Shown: piece after piece, positions 19,291 to 27,762 of the stretch
Numbering within the stretch: the stretch's first letter is position 1
How the letters are laid out: every line of letters starts with the position of its first letter
NCBI RefSeq assembly: GCF_022014495.1
Contig: NZ_JAKLSQ010000003.1
Location: forward strand, 100,575 to 164,574
Reading direction: 5' to 3'
DNA: 64,000 nt
Source of the DNA: Sandaracinobacteroides sayramensis
GTDB taxonomy: Bacteria > Pseudomonadota > Alphaproteobacteria > Sphingomonadales > Sphingomonadaceae
Position numbers and translations under genes: made by a program
Notes under the pieces: generated by a model
What the model saw: the letters and a program-made list of their open reading frames with translations, nothing else
What the model was told of the DNA's origin: nothing
Database searches by the model: none

Positions 19291-20265
19291 ATGAAAGCGT
19301 TGGTTTGTGTGGAGCACGGCCCACCCGAGAAGCTGGTGGTGCAGGACCTGCCTTCGCCGGAACCCGGCAAGGGCGAAGTGCGGATTGCGATGAAGGCCGC
19401 GGGGGTGAATTTCCCGGACGCGCTGATCATCCAGAATCTCTACCAGTTCAAGCCGTCGCTTCCCTTCTCTCCCGGCGGCGAGGCCGCCGGTGTGGTCGAT
19501 GCGGTGGGCGAAGGCGTCACCCGCTTCAAGGTGGGGGACAAGGTGATTGCCATGCTGGGCAATGGCGCCTTCCGCGAGCAGTTCCTGGCCGACGAATCGC
19601 GGGTGATGCCGATCGAGGGCGACATGGCCTTCGACACGGCGGCGGGTTTCACCATGACCTATGGCACCTCGCACCACGCCCTGAAGCAGCGGGCGCGGCT
19701 GCAGCCGGGCGAAACCCTGCTGGTGCTGGGGGCGGCGGGCGGAGTCGGCCTTGCGGCGGTGGAACTGGGCAAGCTGATGGGCGCGCGGGTGATTGCCGCC
19801 GCCTCGTCCGACGAGAAGCTGGCCCTCTGCCGCGAATATGGGGCGGACGAGACCATCAACTACTCCCAAGAGGATTTGAAGGAGCGGGTGAAGGAATTGA
19901 CCAACGGCAAGGGCGTGGACGTGATCTACGACCCCGTGGGCGACAAATATGCCGAGCCCGCTTTCCGTTCCATCGGCTGGAACGGCCGCTATCTGGTCGT
20001 CGGTTTCGCCGCCGGCGAGATCCCCAGGCTTCCGCTCAACTTGCCGCTCATCAAGGGCGCTTCCATCGTCGGTGTTTTCTGGGGTGCCTTCACCGTTCAC
20101 GAACGCAAGCTGCATCAGGAAAATATGCGCGAGCTGATCGGCTGGTTCGGCGAAGGCAAGCTGAAGCCGCATATTTCCGCCCATTTCCCGCTGGAACGCG
20201 GCGCGGAGGCAATTCGCCTGCTGATGGACCGGCAGGCCAAGGGCAAGGTGATCATCACCGCCTGA
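19291..20265 (+). CDS. NADPH:quinone oxidoreductase family protein
   Basis: 324-residue zinc-free medium-chain reductase. The start at ATG 19291 follows GGAGCGAGGGAG. A catalytic-core stretch KAAGVNFPDALIIQ is near 35-48, and the nucleotide-binding motif GAAGGVGLAAVELGKLMGA is near 148-166, without the structural-zinc cysteine cluster. It probably reduces quinones or enoyl substrates with NADPH. Monocistronic, with a hairpin after the stop. Confidence 0.88.
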   Translation: MKALVCVEHGPPEKLVVQDLPSPEPGKGEVRIAMKAAGVNFPDALIIQNLYQFKPSLPFSPGGEAAGVVDAVGEGVTRFKVGDKVIAMLGNGAFREQFLADESRVMPIEGDMAFDTAAGFTMTYGTSHHALKQRARLQPGETLLVLGAAGGVGLAAVELGKLMGARVIAAASSDEKLALCREYGADETINYSQEDLKERVKELTNGKGVDVIYDPVGDKYAEPAFRSIGWNGRYLVVGFAAGEIPRLPLNLPLIKGASIVGVFWGAFTVHERKLHQENMRELIGWFGEGKLKPHISAHFPLERGAEAIRLLMDRQAKGKVIITA

Positions 20266-20275
20266 CCGGGAACAG

Positions 20276-20297
20276 GCCCGCCGCGCCTGCGGCGGGC
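20276..20297. terminator. Hairpin between convergent genes
   Basis: A perfect 9-bp stem GCCCGCCGC / GCGGCGGGC with a 4-nt loop, between the stops of the quinone reductase and pgsA. Neither side has a T-run, so its function as a terminator is probable rather than certain. Confidence 0.5.
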
Positions 20298-20305
20298 AAC
20301 CGCTT

Positions 20306-20881
20306 TCAGCCCGGACTTTCGTCCGTCATATGCTTCAGCCCGACGCGCAGATAATCCCAGCCGGTCACGAGGGTCAGCAGGCCGGCCAGCCAGAGCGTGA
20401 CGATGCCGACGATGTGCGAGGGGAGGGCGGGCCACCAATGCGCGCTGGCAGGGGCCAGAATCAGCGCGCCAAGCGACACCATCTGGAATGTCGTCTTCCA
20501 TTTCGCCAGTTGCGAGACCGGCAGAGAGACCCGCGCGGTCGCCAGAAACTCCCGCAGGCCGGAAACGGTGATCTCGCGCAGGATGATCACCAATGCGGGG
20601 ATCGTGTGCCAGCCCTGGATCTGGCCGTTGTGGATCAGCATCACGATGACCGCGGCCACCATGATCTTGTCGGCGATCGGATCGAGGAAGATGCCGAGCT
20701 TCGAAACCGTGCCCTGCGCCCGTGCCAGATAGCCGTCGATGTAATCGGTGAGCCCCGCGACACAGTAAAGGACGAAGGCTGCGGTATAGCCCACCCAGCT
20801 TGGCTTCCACATCAGGATAACGAACAGAGGAACCGCCAGAATTCGGCTCAACGTCAACAGATTGGGGAGGCTGGACAGCAT
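20306..20881 (-). CDS. pgsA: CDP-diacylglycerol-glycerol-3-phosphate 3-phosphatidyltransferase
   Basis: 191-residue inner membrane enzyme making phosphatidylglycerol phosphate. The CDP-alcohol phosphotransferase signature is complete: D49-G50, A53-R54, G63, D67 and D71 in DGYLARAQ...GIFLDPIADK. Four or five hydrophobic helices surround it. It lies alone between convergent and divergent neighbours; in many relatives it precedes moaE or uvrC, which are absent here. Confidence 0.94.
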   Translation of the reverse strand: MLSSLPNLLTLSRILAVPLFVILMWKPSWVGYTAAFVLYCVAGLTDYIDGYLARAQGTVSKLGIFLDPIADKIMVAAVIVMLIHNGQIQGWHTIPALVIILREITVSGLREFLATARVSLPVSQLAKWKTTFQMVSLGALILAPASAHWWPALPSHIVGIVTLWLAGLLTLVTGWDYLRVGLKHMTDESPG

Positions 20882-20934
20882 GGGCCTTCCTTAGGCAATC
20901 GTCGCGTCGCAAACAACTGTCAGGGGAAGCCTGG

Positions 20935-21606
20935 ATGAATATCTCGGAAGCGGTCGCCAGCCGCCGGTCGGTTCGCGGATTCCTGCCGACTCCGGTGGAC
21001 GCCGCCGTTATCCGCCGGGTGGTGGAGAAAGCCGCACGCGCGCCTTCCGGCGGCAATGTCCAGCCCTGGCATATCGATGTGGTGGGGGGAGCGCGGCTGG
21101 AGGAACTGAAGTCCATCATGGCGCGGCGCGTGCTGGAGGCGCCCAAGGGGGAAGCGACGGACTATGATATTTATCCGAAGCAGTTACCCAGCCCTTATCG
21201 CGATTACCGCTTCCAATTGGGAGAGCAGCTCTACGGCAGCCTCGGCATCCCGCGCGAGGACAAGGCAGCCCGGCTGATGTGGTTCGCCCGCAACTTCCAG
21301 TTCTTCGGCGCGCCGCTCGCGCTGTTCTGCACGGTGGCGCGGACGATGGGGCCGCCGCAATGGTCGGATCTCGGCATGTATCTGCAAACGTTGATGTTGC
21401 TGCTCAGGGAAGAGGGGCTGGACAGTTGCGCCCAGGAATGCTGGGCGATCTATCCGGAAACCATCACCCGCTTCCTGGAAACGCCCGCCACCCGGATGCT
21501 GTTCTGCGGCATGGCGATCGGCCATGCGGACGAGGGCGACAAGGCCAACCAGTTTCGGGCGGAACGGGCCGAACTGGAAGCATTTGCGACATTTCATGGA
21601 ATATGA
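20935..21606 (+). CDS. Nitroreductase family protein
   Basis: 223-residue FMN flavoprotein. The N-terminal RRSVRGFLPTPVD gives phosphate-binding arginines, ARAPSGGNVQPW is near 36-47, and the C-terminal GMAIGHADEGDKANQFRAER closes the flavin site. It is probably a dimeric NAD(P)H-dependent reductase of nitro, quinone or enone compounds. Divergent from pgsA, with 53 bp between. Confidence 0.9.
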   Translation: MNISEAVASRRSVRGFLPTPVDAAVIRRVVEKAARAPSGGNVQPWHIDVVGGARLEELKSIMARRVLEAPKGEATDYDIYPKQLPSPYRDYRFQLGEQLYGSLGIPREDKAARLMWFARNFQFFGAPLALFCTVARTMGPPQWSDLGMYLQTLMLLLREEGLDSCAQECWAIYPETITRFLETPATRMLFCGMAIGHADEGDKANQFRAERAELEAFATFHGI

Positions 21607-21866
21607 AGCAATGTCGGAACTTTTTGTTGAAAAGGCATGTCCAGATTCGAAAAGAATATGCTCTTTGACAGAATAATGTAATAATGTTGCAACATATTCA
21701 TCTTGCCTTGGCAAGGCAGGCTGTGACGTAAAGCCGCATTTTCAACATGTCCGTTGACAATTTCCCCGTCTCCTTCTACCTGCGCCTCCAGGGTTCGTGC
21801 AGGTCATTATTCCGGGCTTGATCTGCGCCTTTGCTTCGAGTCGCTCGGGAGGTTCAGGAGGATTTC
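21607..21866 (+). promoter_or_regulatory. AT-rich upstream region of the second PEP-CTERM gene
   Basis: 260 bases of clearly lower GC than the flanks. It holds a perfect 12-bp palindrome ATGTTGCAACAT at 21684-21695, a second dyad CTTGCCTTGGCAAG about ten bases later, and a candidate promoter TTGACA (21754) with 17-bp spacing to TACCTG (21777). The -10 match is weak. Confidence 0.4.
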
Positions 21867-22385
21867 ATGAATTTCCGTATGCTGTTCGGTGCCTTGGCTG
21901 GCGCTGGCCTTCTCTCTGCCGCCCCGGCTTCGGCCGTCGTGGTTTTCGAACTGAAGAATGTGACGCTTCAGGATGGCGGCCAGCTCACCGGCACGATCAC
22001 CACGAGCGACGATCTGAACACGCTGGTCGGGCTGGAGATCACGTCCACTTCGAACCACAACTGGCCCTACGGCAATTTCATCGGCCGCACCTACAACTTC
22101 GCCGATATTCTGCCCGGGTTCGTGTGGAACACGGCCCAGGGCCTGCAAGCGTGGTTCGCCGGCCCGACCGCCCGGCTCGACATTTTCTTCGCCCAGCCGC
22201 TGACCCTAGCTGGCGCCGATCTGGCCGTGAGCGCCAATGAATGGCAGCAGGCCGCCGGTGCGCGCGCGGTGGTGTCCGGCTCGCTCGGCGTCGTTCCCGA
22301 GCCGGCCGCCTGGGCGATGATGATCGCGGGCTTCGGCCTTGTCGGCGCCTCGATGCGCCGCCGCCGGGCGATCGTCGCCAACTGA
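21867..22385 (+). CDS. PEPxxWA-CTERM sorting domain protein
   Basis: 172-residue exported protein. The start is set by CAGGAGGA seven bases before ATG 21867 and by the signal peptide (residues 1-23, ending PASA). The middle 115 residues are a beta-rich domain I cannot assign. The tail VPEPAAWAMMIAGFGLVG at 143-160 followed by RRRR is the exosortase sorting signal. It shares the tail, not the body, with the PEP-CTERM protein at 3445-4152. Confidence 0.9.
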   Translation: MNFRMLFGALAGAGLLSAAPASAVVVFELKNVTLQDGGQLTGTITTSDDLNTLVGLEITSTSNHNWPYGNFIGRTYNFADILPGFVWNTAQGLQAWFAGPTARLDIFFAQPLTLAGADLAVSANEWQQAAGARAVVSGSLGVVPEPAAWAMMIAGFGLVGASMRRRRAIVAN

Positions 22386-22428
22386 TCGTGGGGGCGCGCT
22401 GGTCCGCCAGCGTGTTTTCCGCCTGAAC

Positions 22429-22466
22429 ATGCGCCGCAGCCCTTCGGGACTGCGGCGCATTTTCTA
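22429..22466 (+). terminator. Rho-independent terminator after PEP-CTERM gene
   Basis: An 11-bp perfect stem ATGCGCCGCAG / CTGCGGCGCAT with a 10-nt loop containing CTTCGG, followed by TTTCTATTT. It lies 43 bases after the stop. Confidence 0.88.
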
Positions 22467-22547
22467 TTTCCGTGCAACCGCAATGTGCGGAGTCTCGCAG
22501 GCTGCCATGCGCCATCGCAAGCGTTGCCGGGGCAGGCCTAACAGCTT

Positions 22548-23501
22548 ATGTGCTCGTGGATGACAGACGCTTCCTCGACCTCCGCCCAAACTGTCCGCGC
22601 CCGCAAGCCGGATTGGCTGCGCGTGCGGGCGCCGACGTCGCAAGGCTTTGCCGAGACGCGGAAGCTGATGCGGCGCCTCAACCTCAACACCGTGTGCGAG
22701 GAGGCCGCTTGCCCGAACATCGGGGAATGCTGGCAGCAAAGCCATGCCACCGTGATGATCCTGGGCGACACCTGCACCCGCGCCTGCGCCTTCTGCAATG
22801 TGAAGACAGGAATGCCTGGCAAGGTGGATCCGCTGGAGCCGGTGCATGTTGCGGAAGCTGCGGCCGAACTGGGGCTGAAGCATATCGTCATCACCTCGGT
22901 CGACCGGGACGATCTGCCGGATGGTGGGGCCACCCAGTTCGTTCGCGTGATCGAGGAACTGCGCAAGCGCACGCCCAGCACCACGATCGAGATACTGACG
23001 CCTGACTTCCGCAACAAGGCTTCCGAAGCGGTCGCCCGCATCGTCGACGCCCGGCCGGACGTCTACAACCATAATCTGGAAACCGTCCCCAGGCTTTACC
23101 CCACCATTCGCCCCGGCGCGCGCTATTATCACTCGCTGCGGCTGCTGGAACAGGTGAAGCGGCTGGATCCGACCATCTTCACCAAATCCGGGCTGATGGT
23201 GGGCCTGGGCGAAGAGCGCAATGAAATGCACCAGGTGATGGACGACATGCGCTCGGCCGATGTCGATTTCCTGACCATCGGCCAGTATCTGCAGCCGACT
23301 CCGCGCCACACCAAGGTGATGGAGTTCGTCGAGCCCAAAGCTTTTGCCGGCTATGCCGCCATCGGCCGCGCGAAGGGTTTCCTGCTGGTCGCTTCCAGCC
23401 CGCTGACCCGTTCCAGCTACCATGCCGGAGACGATTTCGCCAAGCTGCAGCAGGCCCGCAATGCCCAGCATGGAAGGGCAGGGGCGCTTGCCAAGGCATA
23501 G
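22548..23501 (+). CDS. lipA: Lipoyl synthase
   Basis: 317-residue radical SAM enzyme that inserts two sulfurs into octanoyl groups on 2-oxoacid dehydrogenases. The auxiliary cluster cysteines are 50, 55 and 61 ([12 protein letters not shown]), and the radical SAM cluster is Cys76-x3-Cys80-x2-Cys83 (CTRACAFC). The C-terminal RSSY near 288 supplies the serine ligand of the auxiliary cluster. ATG 22560 is an alternative start. It overlaps the next gene, so co-expression is likely. lipB and the dehydrogenase genes are not here. Confidence 0.96.
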   Translation: MCSWMTDASSTSAQTVRARKPDWLRVRAPTSQGFAETRKLMRRLNLNTVCEEAACPNIGECWQQSHATVMILGDTCTRACAFCNVKTGMPGKVDPLEPVHVAEAAAELGLKHIVITSVDRDDLPDGGATQFVRVIEELRKRTPSTTIEILTPDFRNKASEAVARIVDARPDVYNHNLETVPRLYPTIRPGARYYHSLRLLEQVKRLDPTIFTKSGLMVGLGEERNEMHQVMDDMRSADVDFLTIGQYLQPTPRHTKVMEFVEPKAFAGYAAIGRAKGFLLVASSPLTRSSYHAGDDFAKLQQARNAQHGRAGALAKA

Positions 23502-23949
23502 TGAAACCCGTCATCTGCCCTGGACGCCTGAGGAGCTTTTCGACCTCGTCGCCGATGTGCGCCGCTACCCGGAGTTCCTGCCCTGGGTGGCGGCCGTCCG
23601 TATCCGGTCGAGCGAGCCGGGGCTGCTGGTGGCGGATATGGCGGTCGGGTTCAAATCGCTGAAGGAGACCTTCACCAGCCGGGTGAATCTGGACCGCCCC
23701 TATTCGATCGAGGTGGATTATATTTCAGGCCCGCTGAAACGCCTGCACAACGACTGGCGCTTTCAAGCCGCCGAAAAGGGCGGCACCAATCTGGAATTCC
23801 ATGTGGATTTCGAATTCAAATCCAAGATTTTTGAAAAACTTGCGGGCGCTTTCTTCCACGAAGCTTTCAAGCACATGGTGGCCAGTTTCGAAACCCGGGC
23901 CGCGAAGCTCTATGGCAGCAGGAGCCTGAGCGCCACCAGCGCCGCTTGA
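23488..23949 (+). CDS. Type II RatA-like / COQ10 START-domain protein
   Basis: About 153 residues from a TTG at 23488. That start is chosen because family members begin MPRHSE-like (here [21 protein letters not shown]), and AGGGGCGC precedes it; ATGs at 23461 and 23470 are further in-frame options inside lipA. The START-like fold has [14 protein letters not shown] and a C-terminal helix [17 protein letters not shown]. In mitochondria and alphaproteobacteria this family binds or delivers ubiquinone (COQ10). The ribosome-toxin name RatA is a misleading alternative. Its end overlaps the convergent CinA-like gene by 40 bp. Confidence 0.85.
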   Translation: MPRHSETRHLPWTPEELFDLVADVRRYPEFLPWVAAVRIRSSEPGLLVADMAVGFKSLKETFTSRVNLDRPYSIEVDYISGPLKRLHNDWRFQAAEKGGTNLEFHVDFEFKSKIFEKLAGAFFHEAFKHMVASFETRAAKLYGSRSLSATSAA

Positions 23950-24404
23950 CGGCGGATTTCAGCTCGCCCCAGGTCGCCGAAATGGTGCGTGTCGGCCACC
24001 ATCGGGCCTTTCGCTTCGTCTTTCAAGGCACGGGCAAAAACCACTGTTCCGACAGGTTTTTTCTCTGTTCCGCCACCCGGGCCGGCAATTCCCGAGATCG
24101 CCACCGTCACATCGGCGCCGCTGCGGCTGAGGGCGCCCTGCGCCATGGCCCAGGCGGTCGCTTCGGATACGGCGCCCAATGTTGCCAATATATCCTCCGA
24201 AACGCCGAGCATCTCGATCTTCGCTTCGTTGGAATAGGTAACGTAGGCCCGGTCCAGCACGTCGGATGCGTTGGGGATCTCGGTCAGGGCAGCCGCGACG
24301 AGACCGCCGGTGCAGCTTTCCGCAGTCGAGATTCGGCGGCCGGCGATGCGGTTTTTCTCAACGACTTCTTTTGCAAGATCAGTGAGTTCTTTATCGAAAT
24401 TCAT
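23910..24404 (-). CDS. CinA family protein (nicotinamide-nucleotide amidase)
   Basis: 164 residues matching the stand-alone C-terminal CinA domain, which deamidates nicotinamide mononucleotide (PncC). STAESCTGGLVAAALTEIPNAS near 27-48 and AISGIAGPGGGTEKKPVGTV near 102-121 are the signature segments. The N-terminal molybdopterin-binding half of full CinA is absent, as usual for this form. It begins 3 bp after the ispDF stop, so the two form an operon. Confidence 0.9.
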   Translation of the reverse strand: MNFDKELTDLAKEVVEKNRIAGRRISTAESCTGGLVAAALTEIPNASDVLDRAYVTYSNEAKIEMLGVSEDILATLGAVSEATAWAMAQGALSRSGADVTVAISGIAGPGGGTEKKPVGTVVFARALKDEAKGPMVADTHHFGDLGRAEIRRQAALVALRLLLP

Positions 24405-24407
24405 TTT

Positions 24408-25571
24408 TTAGTTCCAGGATGGAAGGCGAATGGTCGCCAGGGCCTGGGCGGCGATGCCCTCGCGCCGGCCGGTGAAGCCCAGGCCTTCGCTTGTGGTCGC
24501 TTTCACGCTTAGCCGGGGGGCATGCGCTTCCAGAATGCCGGCCAGACGCTGCAGCATCGCCGGGCGATGCGGGCTCACCTTGGGGGCTTCGCAGATCAGG
24601 GTCACATCGCAATGCAAGATACGCCCACCGGCTTTCGCTACCAGTTCGGCCGCATGCGCGAGGAAGCGATCGGAACTGGCGCCCTTCCACTTCGGGTCGG
24701 TGGGGGGGAAATGCGTTCCGATATCGCCATCGCACAGCGCGCCCAGAATGGCGTCGGTCAAGGCGTGCAGTCCCACATCGGCGTCGCTATGGCCGACAAG
24801 CCCGGCGCTGTGCGGCACCTGAATTCCGCACAGCCACACATGGTCCCCGGGCCCGAAGCGATGCACGTCATAACCTGAACCGGTCAGCGTCGCCCAGTCG
24901 AGCAGGCGCTCGGCGGTTTCGAAATCTTGCGGCAAGGTCACTTTCATCGCCCGTTCGTCACCCTCGACCATGCGGACAGGATGGCCTGCCGACCGCAGCA
25001 CTTCCGCATCGTCCGTCGCCCCGTCCGCCACCCGCGCATGTGCGGCGCTGATGAGCGCATAGTCGAAACCCTGGGGGGTTTGCACCCGCCATAAGCCGTC
25101 GCGCGCCACTTCGCCATTTATAAAGCCATCCCCCTTGCGCAAACTGTCCACCACGGGGAGCGCGGGGCAGGCGCCCGGGGCTTGGGACAGGCCGTCCAGA
25201 ACACGGTCGATCAGCTCGCCGGAAAGCAATGGGCGGGCGGCATCATGGATCAGCACCTGTTGGGGGAAGGCGCCTTCAAGCTGCGCCAGCCCACGCTTTA
25301 CCGATTCCTGTCTGGAGCCACCGCCGACGCCAATCGAGATCGGCAAGCCTTCGAGTAATGCGGCCGCCCGCGCCTCCTCGCCTTCCGCCACGACGATGTG
25401 AATGGCGCCTATACGCGCATGCCGAACGAAAGCCTCGGCAGACCAGCGCAGCAGCGGCTTGCCAGCCAACAGCCGATATTGTTTCGGCACCTCTCCACCG
25501 GCGCGAACGCTGCGGCCTGCCGCAACGATCAGGGCGGCGGTCGAAGAGGCTTCAGGGTCACTGGCAGTCAT
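24408..25571 (-). CDS. ispDF: Bifunctional IspD/IspF isoprenoid enzyme
   Basis: 387 residues covering two non-consecutive steps of the methylerythritol phosphate pathway. The N-terminal cytidylyltransferase (about 10-225) has AALIVAAGRSVRAGG and GDERAMKVTLPQDFE. The C-terminal cyclodiphosphate synthase starts at 231 (GSGYDVHRFG) with zinc ligands Asp235, His237 and His269. Fusion of ispD and ispF is a known alphaproteobacterial arrangement. The start at 25571 avoids a 28-codon upstream extension with poor coding character. It is divergent from dusB, with 77 bp between. Confidence 0.95.
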   Translation of the reverse strand: MTASDPEASSTAALIVAAGRSVRAGGEVPKQYRLLAGKPLLRWSAEAFVRHARIGAIHIVVAEGEEARAAALLEGLPISIGVGGGSRQESVKRGLAQLEGAFPQQVLIHDAARPLLSGELIDRVLDGLSQAPGACPALPVVDSLRKGDGFINGEVARDGLWRVQTPQGFDYALISAAHARVADGATDDAEVLRSAGHPVRMVEGDERAMKVTLPQDFETAERLLDWATLTGSGYDVHRFGPGDHVWLCGIQVPHSAGLVGHSDADVGLHALTDAILGALCDGDIGTHFPPTDPKWKGASSDRFLAHAAELVAKAGGRILHCDVTLICEAPKVSPHRPAMLQRLAGILEAHAPRLSVKATTSEGLGFTGRREGIAAQALATIRLPSWN

Positions 25572-25648
25572 TGCGCCGCCATAGGCGCTTCGCCTCTTGC
25601 CGAAAAGGGGGCCTTCGCTTATGTGCGTGCCTCTTTTTTGGGCAGAAC

Positions 25649-26677
25649 ATGGCAAAGCTTCCTCCTCTCAGCATCGGGCCGGTGACCGTGGAATCACCGG
25701 TGATCCTCGCGCCGATGACCGGCGTGACGGATCGACCGTTTCGCACGCTGGTGAAACGCTTCGGCGCCGGGCTGACCGTGACGGAGATGATCGCTTCCGA
25801 AGCGATGGTGCGCGAAACCCGCCAATCGCTGCAGAAGGCAGCCTGGGATCCGAGCGAAGAGCCGGTTTCCATGCAACTCGCCGGATGCGAGCCGCGGGTG
25901 ATGGCCGAAGCGGCCAAGCTGAACGAACAGCGCGGCGCGGCGATCATCGACATCAACATGGGTTGCCCGGTAAAGAAGATCGTGAACGGTCAGGCCGGTT
26001 CTCACCTGATGCGCGATCTTAAGCTTGCGGCACAATTAATTGATTCTACGGTAAAGGCTGTTTCGGTTCCGGTCACATTGAAGATGCGAATGGGCTGGTG
26101 CCACGAAAGCCTGAACGCGCCCGAACTCGCACGAATCGCCGAGGATCTGGGCGTGAAACTGCTGACCGTCCATGGCCGCACCCGCAACCAGATGTATTCG
26201 GGAACGGCGGACTGGGCCTTCGTGGCGCAAGTAAAACAGGCTGTTTCGCTTCCCGTCATCGTGAATGGCGACATCTGCTCTCCTGCCGATGCGCGCGAGG
26301 CCCTTCGCCAGTCCGGCGCGGACGGGGTGATGGTGGGGCGTGGCGCTTACGGCAAGCCATGGCTGTTGGGGCAGGTGATGGCGGAACTGGCCGGCGGCGA
26401 GGTTGCCGAAACACCATCGCTCGCCGCCCAGCGCGACCTGGTGCTGGAGCATTATGAGGAAATGCTTGCGCTTTACGGCCGGGAGCATGGTGTTGGCATC
26501 GCCCGCAAGCATCTTGGCTGGTATACCAAGGGATTGCCGGCATCTGCTGAGTTTCGAAATAAAGTTAACATGATTGGCGATGCCGAGCGGGTGCTCGAAA
26601 TGCTGGGCGCCTTCTACGCTGATCAATTGGATCGCGCGGCAGGCTCGACCACAACAGCGCTCGATCGGGCGGCATGA
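25649..26677 (+). CDS. dusB: tRNA-dihydrouridine synthase
   Basis: 342-residue FMN enzyme reducing uridines in tRNA. It has APMTGVTDRPFRTLVKRFGA at the N-terminus, the catalytic Cys in NMGCPVKKIVNGQAGS near residue 109, and the TVHGRTRNQMYSGTADW phosphate-site segment. It heads the ntr operon, as nifR3 does in other alphaproteobacteria. Its stop overlaps ntrB by ATGA. A short AT-rich codon patch is visible around 26028-26090. Confidence 0.95.
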   Translation: MAKLPPLSIGPVTVESPVILAPMTGVTDRPFRTLVKRFGAGLTVTEMIASEAMVRETRQSLQKAAWDPSEEPVSMQLAGCEPRVMAEAAKLNEQRGAAIIDINMGCPVKKIVNGQAGSHLMRDLKLAAQLIDSTVKAVSVPVTLKMRMGWCHESLNAPELARIAEDLGVKLLTVHGRTRNQMYSGTADWAFVAQVKQAVSLPVIVNGDICSPADAREALRQSGADGVMVGRGAYGKPWLLGQVMAELAGGEVAETPSLAAQRDLVLEHYEEMLALYGREHGVGIARKHLGWYTKGLPASAEFRNKVNMIGDAERVLEMLGAFYADQLDRAAGSTTTALDRAA

Positions 26678-27762
26678 AACCTCGCCCGGCGACGCTTCCG
26701 CACCCTGCGGACATCTGGAATGCGTTGCCGGCCCCGATGCTTTTGCTGGCGCCGGAAGGGCGGGTGGCGCTTGCCAACTCCGCATCGGAGACCTTCCTCA
26801 ACGTCAGCCAGCCGGTTCTGGTCGAGAAAGGCTGGGAGGGGCTGTTTCCCGACGACAGCCCGCTTCGCTCGCTGGTGGCCGAAGCGCGGGCCAGTCGCAC
26901 GGACATTGCCGCTTATGATCTGCTGATCGAATTCATCGGCGGAAGACGCGTAAGGGCGGATGTACTGATCGGCCGCTTGCCGGACAGGGAAGGGTGGCTT
27001 GCGCTCAGCTTCCAGCCGCGCGCCGTCACCTCGCTGGTGGATCGGCAGATGGGCCAGCAGGGGGCGGCCCGCTCGGCGGTCGGGGTGGCGGCGATGCTTG
27101 CGCATGAAATCAAGAATCCGCTTTCCGGCATTCGCGGCGCGGCGCAGCTCCTGTCGGAATCGCTCGACGAGGACGGGCAGGAATTGACGGGGCTCATCAT
27201 CTCTGAAGTCGATCGGGTTCGCGCCCTCATCGACCGGATGGAGGGCTTCACAGACACCCGCCCCCCGCAACTGCAACGGGAGAACATCCACGCCATCCTG
27301 GGCCATGTGCGCCGCCTCGCGGAAGCTGGATTTGGGAAAAACATAGCTTTCAAAGAAAGATATGATCCATCCTTGCCACTACTTCTGGGAAACCGGGATG
27401 CGCTGGTGCAAGCGTTCCTCAACCTGCTGAAGAATGCCGTCGAAGCCTCGCCGCCGGGTGGAGCGGTCACTTTGACAACGGCTTACCGGCAAGGCTTGCG
27501 GGTTCGCGCGCAAGGCACCGGCGCGCGCGTGTCGCTGCCGCTGGAAGTCTGCGTGATCGACGAAGGGGAGGGGGCTCCACCAGCCATTGCCGACCATCTG
27601 TTCGAGCCATTTGTCAGCGCCCGGCGCGAAGGCACAGGGCTGGGGCTTGCCCTGGTGGCCAAGGTGGTGGGGGATCATGGCGGGATCGTCGAATATGATC
27701 GGCGCGAGGGCCAGACATTGCTGCGCGTTCTTCTCCCGCTGGCGCCCGAGATGGCGCAATGA
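26674..27762 (+). CDS. ntrB: Nitrogen regulation sensor histidine kinase NtrB
   Basis: 362-residue soluble kinase. An N-terminal PAS domain (about 10-115) precedes the phosphoacceptor His144 in MLAHEIKNPLSGIRGA. The ATP-binding domain has the N box LLKNAVEASPP, a VIDEGEGAPP variant of the DxGxG box and REGTGLGLALVAKVV. It receives nitrogen status through PII proteins (family knowledge; glnB is not here) and phosphorylates NtrC. ATGA overlaps on both sides show tight coupling with dusB and ntrC. Confidence 0.95.
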   Translation: MKPRPATLPHPADIWNALPAPMLLLAPEGRVALANSASETFLNVSQPVLVEKGWEGLFPDDSPLRSLVAEARASRTDIAAYDLLIEFIGGRRVRADVLIGRLPDREGWLALSFQPRAVTSLVDRQMGQQGAARSAVGVAAMLAHEIKNPLSGIRGAAQLLSESLDEDGQELTGLIISEVDRVRALIDRMEGFTDTRPPQLQRENIHAILGHVRRLAEAGFGKNIAFKERYDPSLPLLLGNRDALVQAFLNLLKNAVEASPPGGAVTLTTAYRQGLRVRAQGTGARVSLPLEVCVIDEGEGAPPAIADHLFEPFVSARREGTGLGLALVAKVVGDHGGIVEYDRREGQTLLRVLLPLAPEMAQ

